Shown piece after piece: positions 26,439 through 36,079 of a DNA stretch of 64,000 nt. The stretch's first letter is position 1, and each line of letters begins with the position of its first letter. The DNA is taken from contig NZ_JACVOU010000004.1 of the NCBI RefSeq assembly GCF_018882205.1, forward strand, positions 1 through 64,000, given 5' to 3'. Source of the stretch: Polynucleobacter bastaniensis (GTDB lineage: Bacteria; Pseudomonadota; Gammaproteobacteria; Burkholderiales; Burkholderiaceae). Both the position numbers and the translations under genes were made by a program. The notes under the pieces were generated by a model that had not been told where the DNA came from, did no database searches, and was given only the letters and a program-made list of their open reading frames with translations.

Positions 26439-28379
26439 ATGTGTGGTGTTGCTGGCTTTATAAGTCCTAACCCCATATCTCTTTTAACTTCACGCAACAT
26501 TTTAATCCGTATGATTAAATCAATTTCCCATCGAGGACCTGATGGCGAGGGTGTTTGGGTGTCCGCAGATGCTAAAGTTTCATTGGGTCATCGAAGATTG
26601 TCCATTTTAGATTTAACATCAGCCGGTCATCAGCCAATGTTTTCAGCTTTTGGTAGATTTGTAATTACATTTAATGGTGAGATTTATAATGCTAGCGAGT
26701 TAAAGCAAATACTTCTTGAAAACAGGAGGAATCCATGTATTGATTGGAGAGGGCACTCAGATACTGAAGTATTTGTGAACCTAATTGAGGCCTTTGGTGT
26801 AGAAAAAGCTGTAACTATGTCTTCCGGGATGTTTTCATTTGCAGTTTTTGATTTACAAGAGGAAACTTTAATCCTTGGAAGGGATAGAGTTGGGGAGAAG
26901 CCCCTGTACTATGGATGGCAAGGTGATGCGTTCATTTTTGCCTCTGAACTCAAGGCAATTAAACAGCACCCTAAATTTTGTGGTGTTATTAATAGAACCG
27001 CCTTGTATCAGTTTATTCAATTGGGCTACGTCCCAGCACCACTTTCAATTTATAGCCAAATATTCAAATTAGAGCCAGGATATTTGTTAGAAATAAATCT
27101 AAAAGGAGAAGTAATTAGTAAGAAACCTTACTGGGAATTAGATATTCAAAAAAAATATTTGCAAGGGGATATTATTTCCAGCTCAGATAACCTAGAGAGG
27201 ATTTTATTAAATGTCATTGATCTCCAAATGAAGGCTGATGTTCCCGTCGGCGCCTTTTTATCTGGAGGGATTGACTCTTCTCTAATATGTACATTAATGC
27301 AGAAAAATTCGAAGACCCCAATTCAAACTTTTACAGTAGCATTTAACGAGGAGCAATATGATGAATCTAGGCATGCAACAGCAGTTGCAGATGCAATTGG
27401 ATGTGAAAATAATCGTATATACCTAACTGGTCAAATTGCTTCTAAGATTGTTCCAGATATTGCATTGAAGTTTGATGAGCCGTTTGCAGATTCATCGCAG
27501 ATACCTACATTTTTATTGGCTGATTATGTAAAAAGAAATATAAAAGTTGTTTTAACTGGAGATGGGGGGGATGAGTTGTTTGGGGGATACAACAGACATA
27601 TCAGCGCTCATTATCATCTTCCAAAAATAACTGCTATACCTTATTTTTTTAGAGGAATTGTCCATAGAGTTATGGCAAGTATGAGTGTGCCTAATGTCGA
27701 TAAGGCTCTGCAAATAGCAAAAATTTTATTTAAAAAATTTGAGGAGCCAGGTGAGTTTGTGGATAAATATTACAAAGTTGTTGATGCAATCGGCGCTAAA
27801 ACTTCAAAAGAGTTATATTTAAAATTAGTGAGTCAGTCTTCAGATATTTCATCCTTGATGTCATACTCCGATGTGGGGTGGGATACCTCATACTTTGATG
27901 CCCATCCACGTCTAAGTGTGGCAATGAAAATGATGTTAGAGGACTTCCACGGGTATCTTCCGGATGATATTTTGGTAAAGTCCGATCGAATGACTATGTC
28001 GGTTGGTCTCGAGGCTAGGATGCCATTTTTAGACCGAAGGGTGATTGAGTTGGCATTCGCATTGCCTGATGATCTAAAGTTCAATAACGGTTCAGGTAAA
28101 TATATTCTTAGAAAAATTCTTTCGAAATATCTAGACGAAGACATGTTTAATAGAGCCAAAAAAGGTTTCTCAATGCCTTTGGCAGAATGGTTAAGAGGTC
28201 CACTTAAAGAATGGGCGGAATCTTTATTGTCGGCTAGGGAGTTAAAAAAACATAGTCTATTTAATGCTGAATTCATTCAAAAGAAATGGTCAGAGCATTT
28301 AAGTGGAAAGAGAAATGCGGAAAAGATCTTGTGGCCAATCCTAATGTTTCAGTCTTGGTACATTGCAGAAGAAATATAA
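26439..28379 (+). CDS. asnB: Glutamine-hydrolysing asparagine synthetase-like amidotransferase (AsnB/WbpS type)
   Basis: I chose ATG 26439 because it gives the required N-terminal MCGVAGF with the Cys nucleophile exposed; an earlier start at 26409 would bury it. The class II glutaminase domain (SHRGPDGEGVW, FNGEIYN) is followed by the synthetase PP-loop FLSGGIDSSL (about residue 280), then DEPFAD and TGDGGDELFGG. At 646 aa it is full length. In glycan loci, such proteins amidate uronic acids, for example to GalNAcAN. The TviB/TviC-type genes downstream, which would make UDP-GalNAcA, fit that. Free asparagine synthesis remains possible. Confidence 0.88.
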   Translation: MCGVAGFISPNPISLLTSRNILIRMIKSISHRGPDGEGVWVSADAKVSLGHRRLSILDLTSAGHQPMFSAFGRFVITFNGEIYNASELKQILLENRRNPCIDWRGHSDTEVFVNLIEAFGVEKAVTMSSGMFSFAVFDLQEETLILGRDRVGEKPLYYGWQGDAFIFASELKAIKQHPKFCGVINRTALYQFIQLGYVPAPLSIYSQIFKLEPGYLLEINLKGEVISKKPYWELDIQKKYLQGDIISSSDNLERILLNVIDLQMKADVPVGAFLSGGIDSSLICTLMQKNSKTPIQTFTVAFNEEQYDESRHATAVADAIGCENNRIYLTGQIASKIVPDIALKFDEPFADSSQIPTFLLADYVKRNIKVVLTGDGGDELFGGYNRHISAHYHLPKITAIPYFFRGIVHRVMASMSVPNVDKALQIAKILFKKFEEPGEFVDKYYKVVDAIGAKTSKELYLKLVSQSSDISSLMSYSDVGWDTSYFDAHPRLSVAMKMMLEDFHGYLPDDILVKSDRMTMSVGLEARMPFLDRRVIELAFALPDDLKFNNGSGKYILRKILSKYLDEDMFNRAKKGFSMPLAEWLRGPLKEWAESLLSARELKKHSLFNAEFIQKKWSEHLSGKRNAEKILWPILMFQSWYIAEEI

Positions 28380-28403
28380 ATTAATAGTTTTAGGAAGCTG
28401 ACA

Positions 28404-29717
28404 ATGGTTAAGTTAATGCGCAATTCGCTTGTAGGTAAAAAAATAGCTGTAGTTGGTTTGGGGTACGTTGGGCTTCCGCTGGCAATTGAGTTTGGAAAAA
28501 TATATGAAACAGTTGGATTTGATATAAATCCGGAAAGAATTACTGAGCTTAAAAATTCAATTGATCGCACGGGAGAGATAGAAAAAGTACTTTTTAATGA
28601 TTCAACTTGTTTGAAATTTTCAAGGGATCCATCAGACTTATCCGACTCAGATTTTATTATTATTGCAGTGCCGACCCCGGTTGATGGGCGTAGCGATCCT
28701 GACTTGTCTTATTTGACTTCGGCCTCCAAATTGGCGGCGGCAGTAATGAAAAAAGGAGTTACTGTTATTTATGAATCAACTGTCTATCCAGGCGCAACAG
28801 AGGAAATATGTATTCCGATCCTAGAGTCAGTATCGGGTATGAGGTGGTTGAATGACTTCAATGTGGGATATTCTCCAGAAAGAGTAAACCCTGGCGATCG
28901 AAAAAGGACGCTTGTTGACATTACTAAAGTTGTATCCGGCGATACTAGTGAGACACTTGAAGTGTTGGGTGAATTATATGGATCAGTGGTTAAGGCTGGC
29001 GTATATTTAGCTGGGAGCATTAAAGTGGCTGAGGCGGCTAAAGTTATAGAAAATACTCAGCGAGACTTAAATATAGCACTTATGAATGAGTTATCAATTA
29101 TCTTTCATAAGCTTGGCTTGGACACGGAGGAGGTTCTTAAGGCGGCAGAAACTAAATGGAATTTCATCCCATTTAGGCCGGGTTTAGTTGGTGGGCATTG
29201 TATTGGAGTGGACCCGTACTATTTAACTTATAAAGCGCAGCAAATGCAATATCAACCTGAGGTTATCTTGGCTGGCAGAAGGATCAATGATAATATGGCA
29301 AATTATGTCGCTGAACAGTTAATCCGCATATTTTCTAGCAATAACACTAATATAGAATCATCTCGAGTCGCCATATTGGGCTTGACTTTCAAAGAGGATT
29401 GTTCTGATATTAGAAACTCAAAGGTTTTTGATTTATACAATTCATTAACTGGCTTTGGATGTAAGGTGTATGCGCATGATCCATTGGCTGATCAAAACGC
29501 TGTAATGCATGAATACGGGATTGCAGTTAATTTTTGGGATGATGTACCTGAAAATATCGACGCCGTAATTTTAGCAGTTCCTCATTTGCATTATCTTCAA
29601 ATGCCTTTTTCATCCTTAACACATAAGTTAAGATCGAAAGGAGTTTTTATGGATCTTAAGTCAAAGTTTACGAATTTAGATTATTGCGAAGGTGATTATG
29701 ATATATGGAGGCTTTAG
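28404..29717 (+). CDS. tviB: UDP-N-acetylhexosamine 6-dehydrogenase (TviB/WbpO-like)
   Basis: The Rossmann fold starts IAVVGLGYVGLPLA. VPTPVDGRSDPDL, YESTVYPGATEE, YSPERVNPGD and GGHCIGVDPYYLT with the catalytic Cys follow in family order. The C-terminal LGLTFKEDCSDIRNSKVFD is the UDP-binding domain. At 437 aa it matches TviB/WbpO, which oxidise UDP-GalNAc or UDP-GlcNAc twice to the uronic acid with NAD+. A good AGGAAG site precedes the chosen ATG. The next gene is a TviC-type epimerase, supporting UDP-GalNAcA as product. Confidence 0.88.
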   Translation: MVKLMRNSLVGKKIAVVGLGYVGLPLAIEFGKIYETVGFDINPERITELKNSIDRTGEIEKVLFNDSTCLKFSRDPSDLSDSDFIIIAVPTPVDGRSDPDLSYLTSASKLAAAVMKKGVTVIYESTVYPGATEEICIPILESVSGMRWLNDFNVGYSPERVNPGDRKRTLVDITKVVSGDTSETLEVLGELYGSVVKAGVYLAGSIKVAEAAKVIENTQRDLNIALMNELSIIFHKLGLDTEEVLKAAETKWNFIPFRPGLVGGHCIGVDPYYLTYKAQQMQYQPEVILAGRRINDNMANYVAEQLIRIFSSNNTNIESSRVAILGLTFKEDCSDIRNSKVFDLYNSLTGFGCKVYAHDPLADQNAVMHEYGIAVNFWDDVPENIDAVILAVPHLHYLQMPFSSLTHKLRSKGVFMDLKSKFTNLDYCEGDYDIWRL

Positions 29718-29725
29718 ATTATTCA

Positions 29726-30754
29726 ATGTCAAATTATTCTAAAGTCCAAGGTAGGTTAAAAGCCAATTCAAAAAAATGGTTGGTAACAGGTGTTTGTGGA
29801 TTTATTGGCTCAAATCTTTTGGAGGAGCTATTGAATTTGGATCAATATGTAATTGGTATTGATAACTTATCAACAGGTTATATAGAAAATTTGCATGAGG
29901 TTAAAAATACTGTAGGTCAAAAGAAGTGGGATAACTTTAAGTTTCTTGAATTTGATATTTTAAATTTGGAAAGTTGCATGAAGGCCTGCGAGGGGGTAGA
30001 TTATGTTTTGCATCAAGCGGCTCTGGGATCAATTTCTCGGTCTATCAAGAACCCCTTAGGAACAAATGCAGTAAATATAAACGGGTTCTTAAATATGCTG
30101 TTCGCGGCTAAATCATCCTCTGTTTCCAAGTTTGTCTATGCTTCATCCAGCTCTGTGTATGGCGATCATCCAGATTTACCAAAAGTTGAGACAAAAATTG
30201 GTAAGCCATTATCACCTTATGCAACAACAAAGTTATGTGATGAGCTTTATGCGGAAGTTTTTAGACGGACGTATGGCCTCGATGTGGCTGGGCTTAGGTA
30301 CTTTAATGTTTTTGGAAAAAGACAAAATGTTAATGGAGAATATGCGGCAGTAATTCCAAAGTGGATATCTGCTGTTATTAAAGGCGAGGGTATTGATATA
30401 TATGGCGATGGTGAAACAAGTAGGGACTTTTGCTATATAAAAAATGTTATTCAAGCAAATATACTTGCAGCAGTTAGCGAACATAAATCTGAATCTGATA
30501 AAATTTATAACATTGCAGTTGGAGATAGGACTACCCTTAATGACCTCATTAAAATTATCACCCAAGTAGTTGCAAATAAAATTGGGCCTTCTCAGACTTC
30601 ACGTATTAACTATGGAGATTTTAGAGTGGGAGATATTAGGCATTCATTAGCAGAAATCTCAAAGGCTAAAAGAGATATAGGGTACGCACCGCAGTACGAT
30701 TTGATGTCCGGGATTATCGAGACTGTAGACTGGTACTGCAATGATTTGGTTTAA
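29726..30754 (+). CDS. tviC: UDP-GlcNAc/GalNAc C4-epimerase (TviC/WbpP-like)
   Basis: This SDR-type epimerase has the cofactor loop VTGVCGFIGSNLLEEL, catalytic Ser in YASSSSVYGD and YATTK carrying the Tyr-Lys pair. LRYFNVFGKRQ is the substrate-specific block for N-acetylated sugars. ATG 29726 is preferred to 29705 because relatives begin about 20 residues before the cofactor loop, as here (MSNYSKVQGRL). The 3' end of the dehydrogenase gene overlaps the alternative start. With TviB it would convert UDP-GlcNAc to UDP-GalNAcA. Confidence 0.87.
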   Translation: MSNYSKVQGRLKANSKKWLVTGVCGFIGSNLLEELLNLDQYVIGIDNLSTGYIENLHEVKNTVGQKKWDNFKFLEFDILNLESCMKACEGVDYVLHQAALGSISRSIKNPLGTNAVNINGFLNMLFAAKSSSVSKFVYASSSSVYGDHPDLPKVETKIGKPLSPYATTKLCDELYAEVFRRTYGLDVAGLRYFNVFGKRQNVNGEYAAVIPKWISAVIKGEGIDIYGDGETSRDFCYIKNVIQANILAAVSEHKSESDKIYNIAVGDRTTLNDLIKIITQVVANKIGPSQTSRINYGDFRVGDIRHSLAEISKAKRDIGYAPQYDLMSGIIETVDWYCNDLV

Positions 30755-30760
30755 ATAAAA

Positions 30761-31882
30761 ATGGCCAAGGTCATTTTTGTTGGGCCAAACTTAAGGTCAA
30801 TAATTAATTTTCGCAAAGAGTTAATAGAAAAAATCTTAGAATGTGGACATGAAGTTATTGTAATTGCTTCTAACGAAGATTTAGACGCTACACATGTTGA
30901 CTGCCTCAAAAAAATAGGTGTTGAATTTATGGGATATCCATTAAATAGAAGTGGGTTGAATGTTTTCTTTGATCTATATAGTCTTTTTACACTTTATAAA
31001 ATACTAATCGTCAAAAAGCCTGAAGTGATATTGGCATTTACAATTAAATCGGTAATTTGGGTTGGTCTGATTTCTCATTTTTTTAAAAGCTTTAAGTTCT
31101 TTGCATTAATAACAGGCCTTGGATATGCATTTAATTCAGATTATCTCCTAGGCGATCCTTTAAAAAAAATAGCCTCTTCACTTTATAGAATCTCCCTAAT
31201 TAGATCTAAGGGTGTGATTTTTCAAAACATTGATGACTTAAATTATTTTAATAATGAAAAAATTATATGTAAAAGTAAAAGTCATAAAGTATCTGGATCA
31301 GGTGTTAATCTAAATTTTTTTGAATATAAACCTTTACCTAAGTCCGAATTAACTTTTCTGATGGTGGCTAGGTTGTTGCACTCAAAAGGAGTGCTTGAGT
31401 ATTGTTACGCAGCAGAAATAATGAAGAAAAAAAATCCAGAACTTCGTTTTTCAATCTTGGGTGCATTTGATCCTTCTCCCGACGGCATTAAACGAGAGAT
31501 CATAGATAATTTTTCTGAAAGTGGGGTTGTTGAATTTATTGGCGAAGTGAATGATGTTCGTCCTTATATAGAGTCTTGCCATATTTTTGTTCTACCTTCC
31601 TATCATGAGGGATTACCTAGAAGCACATTGGAAGCAATGGCAATGGGGAGACCAATCATTACTACTGATGTTTCAGGTTGCAGAGATACCGTCATTAATG
31701 GTGTTAATGGTTATCTTGTTGAGCCGAGAGATATAAATTCTTTGGTTTGTGGTATTGAATTAATTCTCTCTAATAAGTCAGAGCTGGAAAGAATGGGTCA
31801 CAAGAGCAGAAGGCTCGCCGTCGAGGTTTTTGATTCTAGATTAGTTAATATCGATATGATAAATATCATGAATCTAAGCTGA
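30761..31882 (+). CDS. Family 4 (GT-B) glycosyltransferase
   Basis: The protein (373 aa) has an N-terminal acceptor domain starting VIFVGPNLRSIINFRKEL and a C-terminal donor domain with LMVARLLHSKGVLEYCYAA, LPSYHEGLPRSTLEAMAMG (the E-x7-E motif) and ITTDVSGCRDTV. These are GT4 hallmarks, as in PglA- and WbpT-like enzymes that add HexNAc or uronic acid residues to lipid-linked sugars. It starts 6 bases after the epimerase stop, so it is in the same transcript and may use the UDP-GalNAc or GalNAcA made upstream. Confidence 0.88.
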   Translation: MAKVIFVGPNLRSIINFRKELIEKILECGHEVIVIASNEDLDATHVDCLKKIGVEFMGYPLNRSGLNVFFDLYSLFTLYKILIVKKPEVILAFTIKSVIWVGLISHFFKSFKFFALITGLGYAFNSDYLLGDPLKKIASSLYRISLIRSKGVIFQNIDDLNYFNNEKIICKSKSHKVSGSGVNLNFFEYKPLPKSELTFLMVARLLHSKGVLEYCYAAEIMKKKNPELRFSILGAFDPSPDGIKREIIDNFSESGVVEFIGEVNDVRPYIESCHIFVLPSYHEGLPRSTLEAMAMGRPIITTDVSGCRDTVINGVNGYLVEPRDINSLVCGIELILSNKSELERMGHKSRRLAVEVFDSRLVNIDMINIMNLS

Positions 31883-32039
31883 TCTTAATGTCTAATCATA
31901 TTAAAGTATATTTTGCGATGACTGGCTTCAAATAACCTGTGAAGCAGTGATCTTTTTCCCCTTGATTGCGAAGATTGCATTTAGATATTTTTTGGGGTCT
32001 TGAGCAATAACGCTATAAAAATTTATCTATTGATGCCAT

Positions 32040-32615
32040 ATGAAAAACTTAAAAATAAAAAGATCTTTCGATTTGATATTTGCTTCATTTCTATTATTAT
32101 TTTTTTTGCTCCCAATGGCGTTGATTTTTATAGTAATAAAGTGCAGTTCAGCTGGAACAGCTTTGTATTGGTCCGACCGGGTAGGTAAGAATAATATACT
32201 TTTCCGAATGCCCAAATTCCGAACTATGACTGAAGGGGCGCCAGTAGTTGCCACCCACTTACTTTTAGATTTTGAAAGTCACATGATTAAAGTGGGTCCA
32301 TTTTTAAGGAAAACCAGTCTTGATGAATTGCCGCAACTATGGAGTATTTTAATTGGCGATATGAGCTTTGTAGGGCCGCGTCCAGCGCTATTTAATCAGG
32401 ATGACTTAATCACCTTGCGCACTCATTATGGGGTTAATAAGTTATTACCGGGATTAACAGGATGGGCTCAAGTGAATGGCAGAGATGAATTATCGATCCC
32501 AACAAAAGTTCAATTCGATTTGGAGTACCTCCAAAAACAGTCTTTCATGTTTGATATAAAGATATTACGGCTAACCCTCTTAAAGGTTGCCTTTCTCTCT
32601 GGAGTGTCTCATTAA
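32040..32615 (+). CDS. Initiating undecaprenyl-phosphate sugar-phosphate transferase (PglC-like)
   Basis: A small bacterial sugar transferase (191 aa) of the monotopic PglC type. It has KRSFDLIFASFLLLFFLLP as the re-entrant membrane helix, FRMPKFRTM, the catalytic Asp-Glu pair in KTSLDELPQLW, SFVGPRPAL, and GLTGWAQVNGRDE. It transfers the first sugar phosphate, often diNAcBac or QuiNAc/FucNAc, to undecaprenyl phosphate. The next gene is a WbpM-like dehydratase that would make the matching 4-keto-6-deoxy precursor. A gap of 157 bases separates it from the GT4 gene. Confidence 0.88.
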   Translation: MKNLKIKRSFDLIFASFLLLFFLLPMALIFIVIKCSSAGTALYWSDRVGKNNILFRMPKFRTMTEGAPVVATHLLLDFESHMIKVGPFLRKTSLDELPQLWSILIGDMSFVGPRPALFNQDDLITLRTHYGVNKLLPGLTGWAQVNGRDELSIPTKVQFDLEYLQKQSFMFDIKILRLTLLKVAFLSGVSH

Positions 32616-32789
32616 CTTTAGTTGTTAAATTCAATCAACCAACTAATTTTTTTTCTCCACTAATTTATTTAGATTGATAGCTATTAACTAAGACTTGATA
32701 ATCTTAGTAAATCTTCAATTGAAATGGGTAATCTTCGCCATTAATGCTCATAATTCCTTTCATTAAGATATGTAATTTATAATAATTGC

Positions 32790-34778
32790 ATGCTAATCTA
32801 TGATGCTAAACAGTTTTTATTAAATCTACCACGCTCAGTTAAGAGGGGTTTGGTGATATTGTTCGATCTCCTAATTTGTGCTTTTAGTGTTTGGCTTGCG
32901 CTTGGGCTTCGATTGGATCAATGGGGTCAGCCGCAAGGTAAGCAGTGGCTTCTTTTCTTTGCCACTATTAGTATTTCATGCCCCCTATTTATTATATTTG
33001 GTTTATATCGGGCTATTTTTAGATTTATTGGTACATTGGCTTTTCTATCGATAGTGCGCGTTTTCATTATTTATACAGTATTGATTTTCTCTATATTTAC
33101 TATTATCGGTGTGGGTGATGTGCCTCGCTCAATTGGTATCATCCAGCCTATCCTATTATTTATCGGAATTGGATCTAGTCGATACTTTGTTCGCCATTGG
33201 TTAGGTAGTATAAATTATGTTGGGCAATCCTTAAATCGGGCTCAGTCCGCTGCCTTAATTTATGGGGCTGGCTCAGCAGGCCGTCAATTGGCAGCTGGTT
33301 TGTCTACAAGTAAAGAAATATTGGTCAAAGGTTTTTTTGATGATGATTCTAATTTGCAGGGAAGCACTGTTAATGGAATCCTTGTGTACCCTAATATTGA
33401 TGTACGTAATCTAATTCGTCGATTAGGTATTACAGAAATACTTTTAGCGATTCCTTCGGCAAGTCAAAATCGCAGAAATGAAATCATTGGCTCTTTAAAT
33501 GGTTTGGGGGTACGTGTTCGAACCTTACCTGGAATGCTCGATATGGTCTCTGGTCGAGTCAGAGTCACCGATTTGCATGACTTGGATATGAACGACTTGC
33601 TGGGTCGTAAGGTGGTTGATCCGGATGTTACATTGTTGGAAAAAAATATTCGCAATAAGGTTGTTCTGGTAACTGGAGCAGGTGGCTCCATTGGTGGTGA
33701 GCTCTGTCGACAAATTATTAAGTTTTCGCCAAAATCGCTGATTTTGATTGATATCAGCGAACATTCTCTTTATCAAATTAATGAAGAGTTACAGAAAGTT
33801 GCTTCTCTGCAGGTAAATGACTTTGAAGGAGGAATGGCAATCGGGGACGCTCAGCCAACCCTCATTAAAGATGTATCAATTAAACTGATTCCCTGTATGG
33901 CATCAGTTAGAGATGCCGGGCTAATGCACAAGATATTTAGCGCTCATCAGCCCGATACTGTCTTTCATGCGGCGGCATATAAGCATGTGCCTTTGGTAGA
34001 GAAAAATCCCGCTGAAGGCATTAGGAATAATGTTTATGGAACTCTAGTCTGTGCTCAGGTAAGTTTAGAGTGTTGCGTATCCCAATTTATTTTAGTGAGT
34101 ACAGATAAAGCGGTTAGACCAACTAATATCATGGGGGTGAGTAAGCGTATTGCTGAGCTGGTGTTGCAGTCAATGGCCGACAATACAACTAAAGAGCGCC
34201 ACATGACCAATTTCTCTATGGTACGTTTTGGGAATGTGCTTGGGTCATCAGGCTCTGTGGCACCACTTTTCAGCGCTCAAATTGCGGCAGGCGGCCCCAT
34301 TACATTAACTCACCCTGAGGTTACTCGGTATTTCATGACCATTCCTGAGGCAGCGCAGTTGGTTATTCAGGCTAGTGCAATGGCTGTTGGCGGAGATGTA
34401 TTTGTATTAGATATGGGGGAGCCCGTCCGCATCCACGATTTAGCTGTCAAGATGATTTATTTGTCAGGATTATTGGTCAAAGATAAGGCTCACCCTCATG
34501 GCGATATTGAGATTGCTGTCACTGGTCTGCGACCAGGAGAAAAGCTCTATGAAGAACTTTTGATTGGTGACAATCCACAGCCAACGAGTCACCCAAAAAT
34601 TATGAAGGCGCATGAAGAGTTTTTACCTTGGAATAAATTACAGCAGGAACTTGATAGACTTAATTTTGCCTTAGATGTTTCTGATGGTCAGTTGATTGTA
34701 GGAATAATTAAAAATTTAGTGCCTGGCTATCAGCCAACTAGTGATACGGTTGATTGGAATGGGGGTTCTAAACTATGA
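32790..34778 (+). CDS. wbpM: UDP-N-acetylglucosamine 4,6-dehydratase (WbpM/CapD/PglF family)
   Basis: This large membrane form (662 aa) has four hydrophobic helices in residues about 15–125, a first Rossmann-like domain (YGAGSAGRQLAAGL, about 154) and a catalytic SDR domain with VTGAGGSIGGELCRQI (about 292), FHAAAYKHVPLVE and STDKAVRPTNIMG. It converts UDP-GlcNAc to the 4-keto-6-deoxy sugar, precursor of QuiNAc, FucNAc or bacillosamine. This gene commonly closes O-antigen loci, and here it is the last intact gene of the glycan region. Confidence 0.9.
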   Translation: MLIYDAKQFLLNLPRSVKRGLVILFDLLICAFSVWLALGLRLDQWGQPQGKQWLLFFATISISCPLFIIFGLYRAIFRFIGTLAFLSIVRVFIIYTVLIFSIFTIIGVGDVPRSIGIIQPILLFIGIGSSRYFVRHWLGSINYVGQSLNRAQSAALIYGAGSAGRQLAAGLSTSKEILVKGFFDDDSNLQGSTVNGILVYPNIDVRNLIRRLGITEILLAIPSASQNRRNEIIGSLNGLGVRVRTLPGMLDMVSGRVRVTDLHDLDMNDLLGRKVVDPDVTLLEKNIRNKVVLVTGAGGSIGGELCRQIIKFSPKSLILIDISEHSLYQINEELQKVASLQVNDFEGGMAIGDAQPTLIKDVSIKLIPCMASVRDAGLMHKIFSAHQPDTVFHAAAYKHVPLVEKNPAEGIRNNVYGTLVCAQVSLECCVSQFILVSTDKAVRPTNIMGVSKRIAELVLQSMADNTTKERHMTNFSMVRFGNVLGSSGSVAPLFSAQIAAGGPITLTHPEVTRYFMTIPEAAQLVIQASAMAVGGDVFVLDMGEPVRIHDLAVKMIYLSGLLVKDKAHPHGDIEIAVTGLRPGEKLYEELLIGDNPQPTSHPKIMKAHEEFLPWNKLQQELDRLNFALDVSDGQLIVGIIKNLVPGYQPTSDTVDWNGGSKL

Positions 34779-34790
34779 GCGTCCAATTAC

Positions 34791-34806
34791 TCAGAATTAA
34801 TTCTGA
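34791..34806. repeat. Perfect 16-bp palindrome after wbpM
   Basis: TCAGAATTAATTCTGA is self-complementary and starts 12 bases after the wbpM stop. It could be a weak transcription end or a protein site. No strong T run follows. Confidence 0.4.
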
Positions 34807-34985
34807 ATTCATTATTGTGGTATTTTTCAAAAGTAACACCCCCTAAGAATATTTTTTTGATTTTTTGAAAATATAGGATTCACTGTATATTAACTTCTTA
34901 TTAAAAAGAAAAAATCTGAAGCAGGCATTAAACTTAATGATTCGTTTAAAGTAACTTTGAATATTTCCCTCTTATCATATTTCTT

Positions 34986-36000
34986 TTACGGAACTGTGCT
35001 CAAGAATAGGTATTCAAAGAAAATAATTAGGTACACCACTCCTTGCAGCAGATTAGTTCTGCTAGTTGCCAATGTAAATGCGCCAATAAAGAGGGGTGGG
35101 CACAGTAACACTATATTGAGATTGCTAATACCTAGACTCAATGGAAGATTGAAGCAAATTTCTATTGCTACCACGGTAGGAATAAATAGTTTAATGCTGG
35201 CTAAAGCGTAACATAGGGCCAAGTTAAGACTACTCTGGAGTCGATTGCTCGTTTAGCTCTGACGGCTGCATAAGCTTCAGGCATTACGACTAGCATCGCA
35301 ATTACTATCCCACTACAGTCTTTGGGGCTCCCGTGACTCTCACTCCGGCCTCAATGGCTTGATTGAGTACTTCTGCCAAACTAACCACTGCTGCAAGCAG
35401 GACAAACAAAAAGACTGCGCTATTACTGGTTTTGAGTGTGCTAGGTTTGGCAGTATATAAAGTGCCATTCGTCTTTTGATCTTCTGTCTTGGGGAGGTAG
35501 TAATCCCGATGAGCCATTGTTCGGAAAAATAAGAGGGCGCTATAAATGGTGAAAGAGGTGATACCCAAAAAGCTAGCTAACTCTTGGTGAAGACAGGGCT
35601 CGGGATGCCAATAGTTACCATAGGCATCACCAAAATAAATGTAGCTAATGCATAAGAACTGGTAGCCCAGGATTAGTACCCTCATTACGGAATATCATTT
35701 CATAATGTTTTCAGTCGACCATGAAGATGCATAGTCCAATTACCCCGTTAACAACAATCATGACTGTTGCAAAGACGGTATCATAGGCAATAAATTCAGA
35801 GCCTTCGCGCCCTTCCAGCATCATGATAATGATCAGAGAGACTTCATAATGGTGACGCTAATTGAGAGTACCAGGGTTCCATAGGGCTTACCGGTTTTAT
35901 GCGCTATGACTTCAGTATGGTGAACTGCAGACAAGACAGCACCAATCAGGGTGGAGCCTATTAAGGCAATAAACCAAGTTTGGCTCAGCAAATGTGTCAT
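34986..36000 (-). pseudogene. chaA: chaA-type Ca2+/H+ antiporter, frameshifted remnant
   Basis: Conceptual - strand translation in pieces rebuilds a ChaA/CAX-type antiporter. From ATG 36000 the N-terminal part reads THLLSQTWFIALIGSTLIGA then KTGKPYGTLVLSISVTI. After a frame change it continues EGREGSEFIAYDTVFATVMI. A stop follows VD at about 35716, and another frame carries FFRTMAHRDYYLP and VRVTGAPKTVVG. A further shift gives IVIAMLVVMPEAYAAVRA, and the last frame ends FIPTVVAIEICFNLPLSLG to FFEYLFLSTVP. At least three frameshifts plus one stop make it non-functional. Identity is from remembered family motifs, but the order is complete. Confidence 0.8.
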
Positions 36001-36079
36001 ATGGCTATCTCGGTGTAGAGCTCCAATTCAGGTTAAGCTTAGGTGGGTAAGACTTCTATTTAAAAAGGTTTACATAGAT

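Noticed and set aside
27833-28276. - strand open frame of 147 codons inside asnB
   Set aside because: Shadow of the asnB coding frame; no recognisable domain and no ribosome site.
30233-30565. - strand open frame of 110 codons within tviC
   Set aside because: Antisense to a clear epimerase gene and without motifs.
34957-35211. + strand open frame over the chaA remnant
   Set aside because: The opposite strand encodes the recognisable ChaA C-terminus, so this is antisense noise.
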